DNA of 64,000 bases from Cupriavidus agavae (GCF_004217045.1 NZ_SGXM01000008.1:124001-188000); one strand, 5' to 3'; counted from the stretch's first letter, positions 8,608 through 17,289 are shown. Numbers and translations: made by a program. Notes: generated from the sequence alone by a model not told the origin.

Positions 8608-9273
8608 TCAGAAGCGGTAGCCCACGCCCGCGCTGAACAGCCACGGATCGAGCTTGACCGTCGAGATCTTGGTCGAGCCCGCATAGACGTTGCTCGAAAT
8701 CCAGACCTTCTTGGCGTCGACGTTCAGGAACCAGTTCTTGTTGATCCGGTAGTCCATGCCGATCTGCAGTGCCGGACCCACGCTCCAGCGGTCCAGGCCC
8801 AGCCCGCCGGCCAGGTCGCCGCCGTAGATGCGCGTCACGTTGACACCGGCACCCACGTACGGGCGGAACGTGCCGTTCGGCACGAAGTGGTACTGCAGCA
8901 GCAGGCTCGGCGGCAGGTGCTTGAACGTGCCGATCTTGCTGCCGTCGAGGCTGACGTTCTGCTTCTGCGGCACCGTCAGCACGAGTTCCGCGGCGATATG
9001 CGGCACGATGAAGTACGTGACGTCGATTTCCGGAATCCACTTGTTGTTGACGTGGATGCGGTCTGAGGCGCCGACGCCGCCCACGGGGTCGGACTTGTTT
9101 GCCATGTCCAGGTAGGTGCCGCGCAGGCGCACCATCCAGTTGCCCTGGGCGTCATCGGCGGCGAAGGCCGGCGCTGAAAGGCTGCCGAACGTGGCGGCGG
9201 CGAGCGCCAGGCAGATCGAGGAAGCGATGGTCTTGCTGCGGGGAGTGCTGCGGGGAGTGGAGGTAGTGGTCAT
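8608..9273 (-). CDS. ompW: OmpW-family outer membrane protein
   Basis: A 221-residue protein with a Sec signal (cleavage after APAFA at about 38) and a mature domain typical of the eight-stranded OmpW barrel: GNWMVRLRGTYLDM at the start, IPEIDVTYFIVPHIAAELVLTVPQKQNV in the middle, LPPSLLLQYHF, FRPYVGAGVNVTRIYG, and a terminal GVGYRF ending in the aromatic residue used by the BAM machinery. OmpW proteins carry small hydrophobic compounds. It is monocistronic with its own terminator. The 348-base upstream gap must hold its promoter, which I could not place. Confidence 0.93.
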   Translation of the reverse strand: MTTTSTPRSTPRSKTIASSICLALAAATFGSLSAPAFAADDAQGNWMVRLRGTYLDMANKSDPVGGVGASDRIHVNNKWIPEIDVTYFIVPHIAAELVLTVPQKQNVSLDGSKIGTFKHLPPSLLLQYHFVPNGTFRPYVGAGVNVTRIYGGDLAGGLGLDRWSVGPALQIGMDYRINKNWFLNVDAKKVWISSNVYAGSTKISTVKLDPWLFSAGVGYRF

Positions 9274-9621
9274 TGGTCAAACACTCGACTTCGAAAAAGT
9301 GTGACCAGTGTGGGCGTTGCCAATCGCCCGGACCTTGATGCAGGACAAGTGGAGCGCAGCCGACACGTTTGGCGTGCCGAGGCGTCGCCCGCACGCGACA
9401 CCATCGCCCGAAAGCCCTGTCCGGGGCTTGCGCCTGCGCCCCGATGCTTCTATTCACATGCGGATTTATTCGTGGCGCGCGCCGCCGCCCGCCCTTACGC
9501 TGTGCGCACGGTGGTTGTGCACCGCGCATGTCGTGGGCGTCCGCGAGGACGTCTTTGCAGGTGTGCCCTCTGGGGGGAGGGCACACCGTTTTTCTGCCCG
9601 GCGCGTGCGCCGGGCCGCTGG
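9274..9621. other. Intergenic region between ompW and leuA (348 bases)
   Basis: No supported gene. It holds the ompW upstream region, a plus-strand terminator at 9560-9593, and a perfect GC-rich hairpin GCCCGGCGC/GCGCCGGGC at 9597-9616 next to the leuA stop, which may end leuA transcription although it lacks a minus-strand T-run. Confidence 0.6.
9560..9593 (+). terminator. Plus-strand intrinsic terminator without an upstream gene
   Basis: GGTGTGCCCTC (9560-9570) and GAGGGCACACC (9577-9587) pair perfectly around TGGGGG and are followed by G and five T. The T-run is on the plus strand, yet both flanking genes (ompW and leuA) are on the minus strand, so the transcript it ends is unidentified. 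Confidence 0.75.
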
Positions 9622-11316
9622 TCAGGCCGCCTGCGCCTGCTCGCCGCCGCGCGCCGCCAGGTGCCGGTTCACGCCCGATACCACGGCCTTGAGCGACGCC
9701 GTGACGATGCTGCTGTCCACGCCGGCGCCGAAGCCCGTGGGCGAATCGCCGACGCGTACTTCCACGTAGCAGGCCGCATTGGCGTTGGCGCCGGTGGTCA
9801 TGGCGTGCTCGTGGTAGTCCATCACGCGCACCGTCAGGCCCAGGCCGCGCGCGAAGGCGTCCACGGCCGCGTCGATCGGCCCGTTGCCGGCGCCCCGGAT
9901 ACGCACCGGCTGGCCGTCGCGCTCCAGTTCCATCTCGATCTCCACGGTGCTGTCGCCGGTGGACACCATGCGGTGCGAGGCCAGCCGCAGCGGCGCGTCC
10001 ACGTCGAGGTACTCGCGCCGGAACAGCGCGTAGAGATCCTCGGCGCTGGCTTCGAGCCCGGTCTCGTCCGTCATGACCTGCACGGCGCGGCTGAACTCGA
10101 TCTGCAGCCGGCGCGGCATGAAGATGCCGTGAACCTGTTCAAGCAGATACGCCATGCCGCCCTTGCCCGACTGGCTGTTCACGCGGATCACCGCGTCATA
10201 GCTGCGGCCCAGGTCGGCCGGGTCGATCGGCAGGTAGGGCACTTCCCAGATGGCGTCGGGCTTCTGCTGGGCAAAGCCCTTGCGGATGGCGTCCTGGTGC
10301 GAGCCAGAGAACGCCGTGAAGACGAGGTCGCCCACGTACGGGTGGCGCGGGTGCACCGGCAGCTGGTTGCAGTGCTCGACGCACTGCCTGACCTCGTCGA
10401 TATCGGAGAAGTCCAGTTCGGGGTCGACACCCTGCGTATAAAGGTTGAGCCCCAGCGTGACCAGATCCACGTTGCCGGTGCGCTCGCCGTTGCCGAACAG
10501 GCAGCCTTCCACGCGGTCCGCGCCGGCCATCACGGCCAGTTCGGCGGCGGCCACGGCGGTGCCGCGGTCATTGTGGGGGTGCACCGAGAGCACGATGTGC
10601 TCGCGGCGCGCCAGCCGGCGGTGCATCCACTCGATCTGGTCCGCGAAGATATTGGGCGTGCTGCATTCCACCGTGGTGGGCAGGTTCAGGATCATCGGCC
10701 GGGCGGCGTCGGGCTGCCAGACCGCCGAGACAGCGTCGGAAACTTCGAGCGAGAAATCGAGTTCGGCCAGGCTGAAGGTCTCGGGCGAGTACTCGTACGA
10801 CCAGGCCGTGCCGGGCATGGCGTCGGTCAGTTCGCGGATCAGGCGCGTGCCGGCGACGGCCACTTCCTTGATTTCCTCGCGCGAGGCGTTGAAGACGATG
10901 CGGCGCCAGGCCGGCGCGATCGGGTTGTAGAGGTGGACCGTGGCGCGCCGGGCGCCGCGCACGGACTCCACCGTCCGGCGGATCAGGTCTTCCCGCGCCT
11001 GCGTCAGCACGACGATCGTGACGTCCTCGGGAATGCGGTTCTCCTCGATCAGCATGCGCACGAAATCGAAATCGGTCTGCGAGGCCGACGGGAACGCGAC
11101 CTCGATCTCCTTGATGCCGATCTTGACCAGTTGTTCGAAGAACCGGAGCTTGCGCGGGCCGTTCATCGGCTCGATCAGCGCCTGGTTGCCGTCCCGCAGG
11201 TCGGTGCTCATCCAGCGCGGGGCGCGGGTGATCTGGCGCGAAGGCCAGGTGCGGTCGGGCAGGTCGACGACAGGGGCGGGACGGTACTTGGAGGCGGGGT
11301 TGCGCAACATGGGCAT
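9622..11316 (-). CDS. leuA: 2-isopropylmalate synthase
   Basis: Condenses acetyl-CoA with 2-oxoisovalerate in the first committed step of leucine synthesis. The 564-residue length and the opening [19 protein letters not shown] mark the longer LeuA type. The TIM-barrel synthase domain has [11 protein letters not shown] and the metal motif [16 protein letters not shown]; the C-terminal third is the allosteric LeuA dimerisation domain ([15 protein letters not shown], with [15 protein letters not shown]). The start at 11316 follows GAGGGAGA. It stands alone rather than with leuBCD. Upstream is a leucine-codon leader suggesting attenuation. Confidence 0.96.
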   Translation of the reverse strand: MPMLRNPASKYRPAPVVDLPDRTWPSRQITRAPRWMSTDLRDGNQALIEPMNGPRKLRFFEQLVKIGIKEIEVAFPSASQTDFDFVRMLIEENRIPEDVTIVVLTQAREDLIRRTVESVRGARRATVHLYNPIAPAWRRIVFNASREEIKEVAVAGTRLIRELTDAMPGTAWSYEYSPETFSLAELDFSLEVSDAVSAVWQPDAARPMILNLPTTVECSTPNIFADQIEWMHRRLARREHIVLSVHPHNDRGTAVAAAELAVMAGADRVEGCLFGNGERTGNVDLVTLGLNLYTQGVDPELDFSDIDEVRQCVEHCNQLPVHPRHPYVGDLVFTAFSGSHQDAIRKGFAQQKPDAIWEVPYLPIDPADLGRSYDAVIRVNSQSGKGGMAYLLEQVHGIFMPRRLQIEFSRAVQVMTDETGLEASAEDLYALFRREYLDVDAPLRLASHRMVSTGDSTVEIEMELERDGQPVRIRGAGNGPIDAAVDAFARGLGLTVRVMDYHEHAMTTGANANAACYVEVRVGDSPTGFGAGVDSSIVTASLKAVVSGVNRHLAARGGEQAQAA

Positions 11317-11419
11317 GAGTTTTCTCCCTCGCTGGGGAAGTCAGGGCGGGACGCGGCCGTCGTGCGGGGCGTTCCGGATCAAACGGAATGACGGAAGAGG
11401 AGGCGAGGGGCTGCCGAGC

Positions 11420-11444
11420 TTGCCACGGGCTCTAGGCCCGGCAA
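11420..11444 (-). promoter_or_regulatory. Hairpin overlapping the end of the putative leuA leader peptide
   Basis: On the minus strand TTGCC-GGGC pairs with GCCC-GT-GGCAA around CTAGA, giving nine base pairs with a two-base bulge. It starts directly after the leucine codon cluster at 11453-11467 and contains the leader stop codon, the position of a ribosome-sensitive stem in attenuation leaders. No clear U-rich terminator was found between it and leuA. Confidence 0.45.
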
Positions 11445-11581
11445 CCGATCGGTAGGTCTAGCAGTAGCGAGGCGGCGCCCGGCAGGCGGACCGGCAGCAG
11501 GCCCGTCGCGCCCGCGCGCACGGCGGCATCGATGCGCGGGGCATCGGCGGCGTGGCGGAGGGAGAGGGCGGCTGGTTGCAT
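11432..11581 (-). CDS. Putative leucine leader peptide of leuA (attenuation)
   Basis: A 49-codon ORF from ATG at 11581 to TAG at 11432-11434, 115 bases before leuA. Near its end are the residues SLLLDLP, with leucines encoded CTA-CTG-CTA-GAC-CTA at 11453-11467. CTA is a rare codon in GC-rich genomes, and a run of CTA near the end of a short ORF before leuA is the hallmark of the E. coli leuL control region. Nine of 49 residues are Leu. A good ribosome-binding site is not visible, and the sequence resembles no family I know, so this is inferred from codons and position. Confidence 0.55.
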   Translation of the reverse strand: MQPAALSLRHAADAPRIDAAVRAGATGLLPVRLPGAASLLLDLPIGCRA

Positions 11582-11624
11582 GCGGTGAGGTCAGGTATCG
11601 GCCCGAAGATCGGCCGACCGCCAC

Positions 11625-11654
11625 AGCGTAGTGCAAAACCCTTAGGCGCGTCAA
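11625..11654 (-). promoter_or_regulatory. Candidate sigma70 promoter of leuA and its leader
   Basis: On the minus strand TTGACG (11649-11654) and TACGCT (11625-11630) are 18 bases apart. The predicted start near 11618 would place the leader-peptide ATG about 37 bases into the transcript and leave an untranslated leader of about 300 bases before leuA. Confidence 0.45.
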
Positions 11655-11807
11655 CCGGGGCGGCGTCGTTCGGCTTACCCCCAACGGATGATTTCCACCC
11701 GTTTTGTACGGTGCCGCTCAGCCCTCTGGCCGGTACAGCGCGGCGCACATCGCGCCTAGATTGGAGGGCAGATGGGACGGGACCGATAACGACGAAGGGG
11801 ACGAATC

Positions 11808-13196
11808 ATGCGTACACGCACGTGGACGAGCTGGCTTGCCTGCATGGCGACGGCATTGATGCTCGGGGCTTGTGGCGGCGGAGGCGGCGGGTCCGGCAGC
11901 AGCGCGGGCGCGCCGGCGGACACGGGCGGCGGTGCGGGCGGTGGCGGCAGCGGCGGCGGCACGACCACCACGCCGGTGGCGAAGTCCTACACCGTGGTCA
12001 TGAGCCAGACCTCGGGCCAGGTCAGCGTGGGCAATTCGATTTCGCTGACGGCATCGGTCGTCGACGATCTCGGCAATGACGTGACAGGCTCGACGAGCTT
12101 CGTCTGGTCGAGCACGAACGGCGGTGTTGCCAACGTGGCCAACGGCACGGTGCCGGGCAGCGTCGTGGTGACCGGCGTGGGCACCGGCACGGCCTCGATC
12201 AACGTGCTGGCTACCGTGACCGGCGCCAACGGCGCCACCACCACGCTGCCGCTGACCTCTGCCACGATCACCGTGGTGGCGGCCGGCGTCAGGACCTACA
12301 GCCTGGCGATGCCGTACCCGGTGCTGTCGATGACCAACGGCCAGGTGCTGCCGGTCACGGCGTCGCTGATCGACAGCGACGGCGCCGACCGCTCAGCCGC
12401 CGGCATCGGCTGGACATGGCGCAGCAGCACGGTGGCGGTGACGGTCACGGGCGCGGCCAATGTCGGCACGCTGACCGGCGTCAACACCAGCGACAACGCG
12501 GCGCAGTCGGTGGTCAGCGTCCAGGTGACCACGCCCGACGGCAGCACGCTGACCGGCGCCTTCCTGGTCTCGGTCTTCAAGAGCAGCGTGCAGACGTACC
12601 GGCTGGTGCTGTCGCAGTACGGCCAGCAGATCAATGCGCTGAACGTGCTCAACGGCTATCCGCAGAAGTACGACTCGCAGGTGGTGCGCAACGATGGCGG
12701 CGATGCCACGCCCGACTTCACGGGCCTGTGGAGCATCACCACGACCTCGCCCTCGCTGGCGGCGCTGCACAACGGCACGACCCACGTGACCACGGTGACC
12801 ACGAGCCGTCCCAACGGATCGCTGCCGCTGCAGAGTGTGCTGTCGCAGGTGGCCGGCAGCCTGACGCTGGCCGCCAAGCCGCGCGCCTCGCTGCTGGTCA
12901 CCGAGACGCCGAAGTGGGCACTGGTCTATGACGGCCCCGATCCGCTGGTGGTGCCCGGCGGCGGCATTCCGGTGGCGGCCCATGTCATGGAGCGCGGGTT
13001 CGACAACGGCATCATGAACTGCAACGGCACCTGGGCCTGGAGCGTGGTGAGCGGCCCCGTGACGCTGGTGCCGGCGCTGACCGACAACTCGCGGACCATC
13101 GTGCCGACCGGATCAGGACCGTTCATGCTGAAGGCCACGTGCACGGCCGGCACGGACACGCCGGTGTCGCTGATGATTCCGGGGACGGCGCAGTAG
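11808..13196 (+). CDS. Lipoprotein with Ig-like repeats, function unknown
   Basis: A 462-residue protein with a lipoprotein signal ending MLGAC (Cys 22) and a Gly/Ser-rich linker to about residue 50. The remainder is Thr/Val/Ser-rich beta structure. Segments such as VSVGNSISLTASVVDDLGNDVTGS and VLPVTASLIDSDGADRSAAG, each followed by a tract like TGVGTGTASINVLATV, resemble bacterial Ig-like (Big) domains, at least two in the first half. It probably sits on the cell envelope. It has no catalytic motif I recognise and no operon partner. Confidence 0.75.
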   Translation: MRTRTWTSWLACMATALMLGACGGGGGGSGSSAGAPADTGGGAGGGGSGGGTTTTPVAKSYTVVMSQTSGQVSVGNSISLTASVVDDLGNDVTGSTSFVWSSTNGGVANVANGTVPGSVVVTGVGTGTASINVLATVTGANGATTTLPLTSATITVVAAGVRTYSLAMPYPVLSMTNGQVLPVTASLIDSDGADRSAAGIGWTWRSSTVAVTVTGAANVGTLTGVNTSDNAAQSVVSVQVTTPDGSTLTGAFLVSVFKSSVQTYRLVLSQYGQQINALNVLNGYPQKYDSQVVRNDGGDATPDFTGLWSITTTSPSLAALHNGTTHVTTVTTSRPNGSLPLQSVLSQVAGSLTLAAKPRASLLVTETPKWALVYDGPDPLVVPGGGIPVAAHVMERGFDNGIMNCNGTWAWSVVSGPVTLVPALTDNSRTIVPTGSGPFMLKATCTAGTDTPVSLMIPGTAQ

Positions 13197-13232
13197 GGGA
13201 GTCAGAACCCGCAGTATTTGCGTTGACCCTGT

Positions 13233-13270
13233 GTTTGCTCCCCTCTCCCGCGCGGGAGAGGGGAGCAAAC
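13233..13270. repeat. Palindromic intergenic repeat, copy 2 (38-base perfect palindrome)
   Basis: The arms GTTTGCTCCCCTCTCCCGC and its reverse complement abut with no loop. It lies between the convergent lipoprotein gene and the feo operon. The core CTCCCCTCTCCC/GGGAGAGGGGAG also occurs at 21390-21420, and the side sequence 13280-13296 is the inverse of 3239-3255 beside copy 1. Confidence 0.8.
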
Positions 13271-13320
13271 CGGCGCGAGCGTACCCGTTTCTGCGTGACA
13301 GATGTGCCGCCCGGAAACAA

Positions 13321-13347
13321 GAATGGCGACCTTTCAGGTCGCCATTC
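13321..13347 (-). terminator. Probable terminator of the feo operon
   Basis: GAATGGCGACCT and AGGTCGCCATTC form a 12-base-pair stem around a three-base loop. Read on the minus strand it is followed by TTGTTT, 22 bases beyond the stop of the last feo-operon gene. Confidence 0.7.
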
Positions 13348-13368
13348 GCTTGAACCGGGGCAGAAAAA

Positions 13369-13692
13369 TCAGGTCTTCCGTACGAACCGGATCACCTGCT
13401 CGTCATCCGCACGACTGCCACTGCCGCCCGACGATCCCGACGTATTCGATCCGCACGAACTGCAGCCGCTGTTGGTATCGCATCCCGTGGCGCAGCCTGC
13501 CGCCTGGGTGGGCGAGAGGCGGCGCGCCAGCCAGCCGCGCCAGCCCGGTGCCGCCGCGCCGCCCAGCGTGGCGGCCAGGCTGGCCTTGGCGCGCTCGCGT
13601 GTGCGGGGCATGTACCGGCCGGCCACGTGCACGGCACAGGCCAGCACGATCAGCGGCACCACGATGGTTTCAAAGGCGTGATAGAGCGTCAT
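13369..13692 (-). CDS. DUF6587-type small membrane protein of the feo operon
   Basis: A 107-residue protein with one N-terminal membrane segment (FETIVVPLIVLACAVHVAG) and a Cys-rich tail containing GCATGCDTNSGCSSCGSN. It lies 37 bases after feoB. Small cysteine-rich proteins at this position in betaproteobacterial feo operons fall in the DUF6587 group and take the place of FeoC; a metal-binding or FeoB-assembly role is only a suggestion from context. Confidence 0.75.
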   Translation of the reverse strand: MTLYHAFETIVVPLIVLACAVHVAGRYMPRTRERAKASLAATLGGAAAPGWRGWLARRLSPTQAAGCATGCDTNSGCSSCGSNTSGSSGGSGSRADDEQVIRFVRKT

Positions 13693-13729
13693 GGCCGTTT
13701 GACCCGGTTAGGCGATGGCGGTTCAGCGG

Positions 13730-15589
13730 TCAGCTGAACGCCAGCGCGGCGCGGTAAGTGATGAACGAGGCGAGGTAGGCCAGCCCCGTCAGGTAGGCGG
13801 CGGACAGCGCCATCACCTTCCACGAGTTGGTCTCGCGCTTGATCACCGCCAGCGTCGAAATGCATTGCGGTGCAAACACGTACCACGCCAGCAGAGACAG
13901 CGCCGTGGCCAGCGACCACTGCGCGGCAATCATCGGCGCCAGTTGCACGGCCACAGCGTCGTCGCTGCCCGACAGCGCGTAGACGGTCGCCAGTGCGCCA
14001 ACCGCCACTTCGCGAGCGGCCAGACCCGGCACCAGCGCGATACAGATCTGCCAGTTGAAGCCGATCGGCGCGAACACATACTCCAGCGCGCGGCCGATCA
14101 TGCCGGCGAAGCTGTAGTCGATGGCCGGCTGCGTGGCGCCGTCCGGCGGCGACGGGAACGTGGCCAGGAACCACAGCAGCACGGTCAGCGTCAGGATCAC
14201 CTTGCCCACGCGCGACAGGAAGATGCGGGCGCGCTCCCACAGGCCGATGGCGATGTCGCGCGGATTCGGCACGCGGTACGACGGCAGTTCCATCAGCAGC
14301 GGATGGTCGGTGCGGTCGCGGCGGAACCACTTCAGTATGTAGGCCACCACCAGCGCGCTGACGATACCGGCCACGTACAGCGCGAACAGCACCAGCCCCT
14401 GCAGGTTGAACAGGCCGGCCACGGTGCGCTCGGGGATGAACGCGCCGATCAGCAGCGCATAGACCGGCAGGCGTGCCGAACAGGTCATCAGCGGCGCGAC
14501 CAGGATCGTGGTCAGCCGGTCGCGCGGGTCCTGGATCGTGCGCGTGGCCATGATGCCCGGAATCGCGCAGGCGAAGCTCGACAGCAGCGGGATGAACGAG
14601 CGGCCCGACAGGCCGGCGCCCATCATCAGGCGGTCCAGCAGGAACGCGGCACGCGGCAGGTAGCCCGATTCCTCAAGGGTCAGGATGAACAGGAACAGGA
14701 TCAGGATCTGGGGCAGGAACACCACCACGCTGCCCAGGCCCGCGATCAGGCCGTCCACCAGCAGGCTCTTGAGCATGCCGTCGGGCATCAGGCCGCCCAC
14801 CACTTCGCCCAGCCAGTGCACGCCACCCTCGATGCCGTCCATCATCGGCTCGGCCCACGAGAACACGGCCTGGAACATGAAGAACAGCAGCACGGCCAGG
14901 ATCACCAGGCCGAACACCGGGTGCAGCACCACGCGGTCCACCGCGTCGTCGATGCGGGCGGTGCGCGTGGGCATGGTCACGGCTGCGTCCAGCAGGCGCT
15001 TGACCTCGGCGTGGGTGTCGAGCTCGGACACGCTGTCGATCGGCTGCGCCGGCAGGGCGGGCGGCAGGGCACCGTCGAACAGGCTCACGAGGGCGGCGGT
15101 GCCGTCGCGCCTGACCGCCACGGTCTGCACCACGGGCACGCCCAGCGCCTGAGACAGCGCGTCACGGTCGATCACGATGCCGCGGCGCGCGGCGGAATCG
15201 CTCATGTTGAGCACCACGACCATCGGCAGGCCCAGGCGGCGCAGTTCGAGCACGAAGCGCAGGTGCAGGCGCAGGTTGGTGGCGTCCACCACCGAGACCA
15301 GCAGGTCCGGGCGCGCCTCGCCGGGCCGTTGTCCCATGCACACTTCGCGCGTGATGGCCTCGTCGAGGCTGGCGGAGTGCAGGCTGTAGGCGCCCGGCAG
15401 GTCGAGGATGCGGACAGTGCGGCCGGCCGGCGACGTGAACGTGCCTTCCTTGCGCTCCACCGTGACGCCGGCGTAGTTGGCCACCTTCTGGCGGCTGCCG
15501 GTCAGGCGGTTGAACAGTGCGGTCTTGCCGCAGTTGGGGTTGCCGACCAGCGCGATGCGCAGGGCCGAAGCATTCGGAGATGCAGACAT
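13730..15589 (-). CDS. feoB: Ferrous iron transporter FeoB
   Basis: Inner-membrane Fe(II) transporter with a cytosolic N-terminal G protein. The G domain shows G1 GNPNCGKT (16-23), the switch YAGVTVE, G3 ILDLPGAYSL and G4 VLNMSD. It is followed by membrane segments with the Gate motifs (FVLPQILILFLF and RAAFLLDRLM, then GRSFIPLLSSFACAIPGIMATRT). At 619 residues it is shorter than E. coli FeoB (about 773), as is common in betaproteobacteria. It is 50 bases after feoA and 37 before the small membrane gene, so one operon. Confidence 0.97.
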   Translation of the reverse strand: MSASPNASALRIALVGNPNCGKTALFNRLTGSRQKVANYAGVTVERKEGTFTSPAGRTVRILDLPGAYSLHSASLDEAITREVCMGQRPGEARPDLLVSVVDATNLRLHLRFVLELRRLGLPMVVVLNMSDSAARRGIVIDRDALSQALGVPVVQTVAVRRDGTAALVSLFDGALPPALPAQPIDSVSELDTHAEVKRLLDAAVTMPTRTARIDDAVDRVVLHPVFGLVILAVLLFFMFQAVFSWAEPMMDGIEGGVHWLGEVVGGLMPDGMLKSLLVDGLIAGLGSVVVFLPQILILFLFILTLEESGYLPRAAFLLDRLMMGAGLSGRSFIPLLSSFACAIPGIMATRTIQDPRDRLTTILVAPLMTCSARLPVYALLIGAFIPERTVAGLFNLQGLVLFALYVAGIVSALVVAYILKWFRRDRTDHPLLMELPSYRVPNPRDIAIGLWERARIFLSRVGKVILTLTVLLWFLATFPSPPDGATQPAIDYSFAGMIGRALEYVFAPIGFNWQICIALVPGLAAREVAVGALATVYALSGSDDAVAVQLAPMIAAQWSLATALSLLAWYVFAPQCISTLAVIKRETNSWKVMALSAAYLTGLAYLASFITYRAALAFS

Positions 15590-15639
15590 GATGGGCGAGA
15601 GATCCTGGCGGGCAGTGCCGGCTGTCGGATGGCCGGGGT

Positions 15640-15942
15640 TCAGGCGATGCGCTGGGCCGGGTCGGAAGATTCCTGGCTGGCAGGGGCGATGCTGGAGACC
15701 GTGGCGCTGGCCACTTCCACCGCGATGCGGGCCGCTTCCGCGCGGCGCAGGGCAAAGCGCGTGTAGCCCACCTGCGCCACGATGGGGTCCTTGCCGAACG
15801 GACCGAAGGCAATGATCTGCACGGTCTCGCCGGGCACGAAGCCCAGGTCGCGCAGGCGGCGCGCCACGGCGTCGTTCGGGGTGGTGTCATCCACCGATTT
15901 GACTGTGGCGGCAGTGCGCCGGGGCAATTCAGACAACCGCAT
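15640..15942 (-). CDS. feoA: Ferrous iron transport protein FeoA
   Basis: A 100-residue SH3-like cytosolic protein required for FeoB activity. It has MRLSELPRRTAATVKSV at the start, RRLRDLGFVPGETVQII and FGKDPIVAQVGYTRFALRRAEAARI, all typical of FeoA. The start at 15942 gives the usual length plus a roughly 25-residue tail; the much longer upstream frame is rejected because it would run through the Fur box. First gene of the operon. Confidence 0.93.
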   Translation of the reverse strand: MRLSELPRRTAATVKSVDDTTPNDAVARRLRDLGFVPGETVQIIAFGPFGKDPIVAQVGYTRFALRRAEAARIAVEVASATVSSIAPASQESSDPAQRIA

Positions 15943-16004
15943 AAGGGGATTTTCCAGTCCAGCGGAGGGCGCGAAAACCGCCGCTCGCAAAGGAGGTGCA
16001 GGTA

Positions 16005-16024
16005 AATAAAAATCGTTCTCGATT
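16005..16024 (-). promoter_or_regulatory. Fur box and -10 region of the feo operon
   Basis: The plus strand reads AATAAAAATCGTTCTCGATT, close to the Fur inverted repeat. On the minus strand a -10 element TACAAT within TGCTATACAAT (16022-16029) abuts it, 60 to 80 bases before feoA. Iron-bound Fur would block transcription; this matches the known control of feo operons. Confidence 0.65.
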
Positions 16025-16289
16025 GTATAGCATTCACACGAAATCCGCGCCGAAAGCCGTTCGTAAGCCATTCCTTGGCGGCAGATGACAGAATTTTCAT
16101 GTCCGGGCCATGCGGCGGCAACGCCTGTATGCAGGTCTGCCGGCAGGCGGCGGTTCGTTCCGCCCCGTGCATCAATCGGCGCGATTCGCGCCACTTTCCC
16201 ACCGAATAACGCATTTGCGGTATTGGTCCGGCGCCGCGCCGGGCATAAGCTACGCGAACGCTGAACACCCCGTTCCACGCGTACTTCAC

Positions 16290-16321
16290 AGCCACTGGTC
16301 CCAGGACCGGTGGCTTTTTTC
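16290..16321 (+). terminator. Plus-strand intrinsic terminator without an upstream gene
   Basis: AGCCACTGGTC and GACCGGTGGCT pair (one G-T wobble) around CCAG and are followed by six T on the plus strand. No plus-strand gene precedes it for many kilobases, so it may end a small RNA. Confidence 0.75.
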
Positions 16322-16334
16322 TTGGCGTCACATT

Positions 16335-17246
16335 CTAGATCCAGATCGGGCCCTGGAGCGCCGATTGCGCCGCGGCCGCCCGGACGGTTTCGACGAAATG
16401 GTCGCGGGCCGGATGGTCGGGCGCCGTCTTCCACAGGCAGTAGACCTCGGACGGCACCGTGGCATCGCGCAGCGGCCGGAAGGCCGCGCCGGCCATGCCC
16501 GAGCGCGCCATTGCGGCCGGCACCACGGCCACGCCCATCCCCTGCGACACCAGTGATACCACCGACAGCCAGTGCCGCACCTCGTGCTGGATGCGGGGGT
16601 AGAAGCCGTGCGTCGCGCACATGTCGAAGATCCGGCTGTAGTAGTCGGGCGACGCCTTGCGCGAGAACAGCACGAACGGCTCGCCGCGCAGATCCGACAG
16701 CGCCACCGCGTCGCGCGCCGCCAGCGGGTGCCCGGCGGGCATGCAGCAGACGAACGGCTCGGAATGGGCCAGCGTGGTGGCCAGTTCGTCGGGCACCCGG
16801 CTGGTATGGACAAAGCCGGCGTCCAGCTCGCCATGCAGCAGCGCATCGATCTGCTCCTGCGAGTTAAGTTCGGTCAACGCCACATGGATGCCCGGGTAGC
16901 GCGCCTGGAACTCCTGCAGGCGCTGCGGCAGCCCGCGATACAGCATCGACCCGACGAAGCCGACGCGCAGCCGGCCTACCGCGCCGGCCTCGATCTCGCG
17001 CGCCAGCAGCCGCGCCGATTCGGCCTGCGCCAGCAGCGCCGAGGCCGATTCGCGGAATGCCCGGCCTGCGGCCGTCAGCCTCACGCCGCGGCTGTCGCGC
17101 TCGAACAGCCGTGCGCCCACCGACGCTTCGAGTTGCTGGATGTTCAGCGACAGCGGCGGCTGGGAGATCGACAGGCGCCGGGCGGCGCGGCCAAAGTGCA
17201 GTTCCTCGGCCAGCACGAGGAAATAGCGGAGGTGGCGAAATTCCAT
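16335..17246 (-). CDS. LysR-family transcriptional regulator
   Basis: A 303-residue full-length protein: HTH MEFRHLRYFLVLAEELHFGRAARRLSISQPPLS, then RLFERDSRGVRLTAAG, and an effector domain (GRLRVGFVGSMLYRGLPQRL). The N-terminus most resembles the BenM/CatM/HcaR-like branch that controls aromatic and carboxylate catabolism. It is divergent from an acyl-CoA dehydrogenase-Bug-CaiB cluster with a 132-base gap holding an inverted repeat, so it probably controls that cluster. Confidence 0.93.
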   Translation of the reverse strand: MEFRHLRYFLVLAEELHFGRAARRLSISQPPLSLNIQQLEASVGARLFERDSRGVRLTAAGRAFRESASALLAQAESARLLAREIEAGAVGRLRVGFVGSMLYRGLPQRLQEFQARYPGIHVALTELNSQEQIDALLHGELDAGFVHTSRVPDELATTLAHSEPFVCCMPAGHPLAARDAVALSDLRGEPFVLFSRKASPDYYSRIFDMCATHGFYPRIQHEVRHWLSVVSLVSQGMGVAVVPAAMARSGMAGAAFRPLRDATVPSEVYCLWKTAPDHPARDHFVETVRAAAAQSALQGPIWI

Positions 17247-17273
17247 GGCGATATGAATTTTGTATGGATCAAG

Positions 17274-17289
17274 CCAATTTTAGAATTGG
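17274..17289. promoter_or_regulatory. Inverted repeat in the LysR/acyl-CoA dehydrogenase divergent promoter
   Basis: CCAATT-TTAG-AATTGG, six-base perfect arms, 28 bases before the LysR start and 90 bases before the acyl-CoA dehydrogenase start. It is a candidate LysR binding site by position and symmetry only. Confidence 0.4.

Larger units (their letters stand above)
15943..16334. other. Intergenic region between feoA and a LysR gene (392 bases)
   Basis: Both neighbours are on the minus strand. Besides the Fur-controlled feo promoter it holds a strong plus-strand terminator at 16290-16321. No ORF with coding character was found between 16030 and 16290. A weak plus-strand promoter (TTGGTC at 16225-16230 and TAAGCT 17 bases later) could start a transcript of about 70 bases. 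Confidence 0.5.

Noticed and set aside
11379-11748. Two longer minus-strand ORFs upstream of leuA (about 96 and 101 codons)
   Set aside because: Arg/Pro-rich shadow frames; the shorter frame with clustered CTA leucine codons is better supported as a leader.
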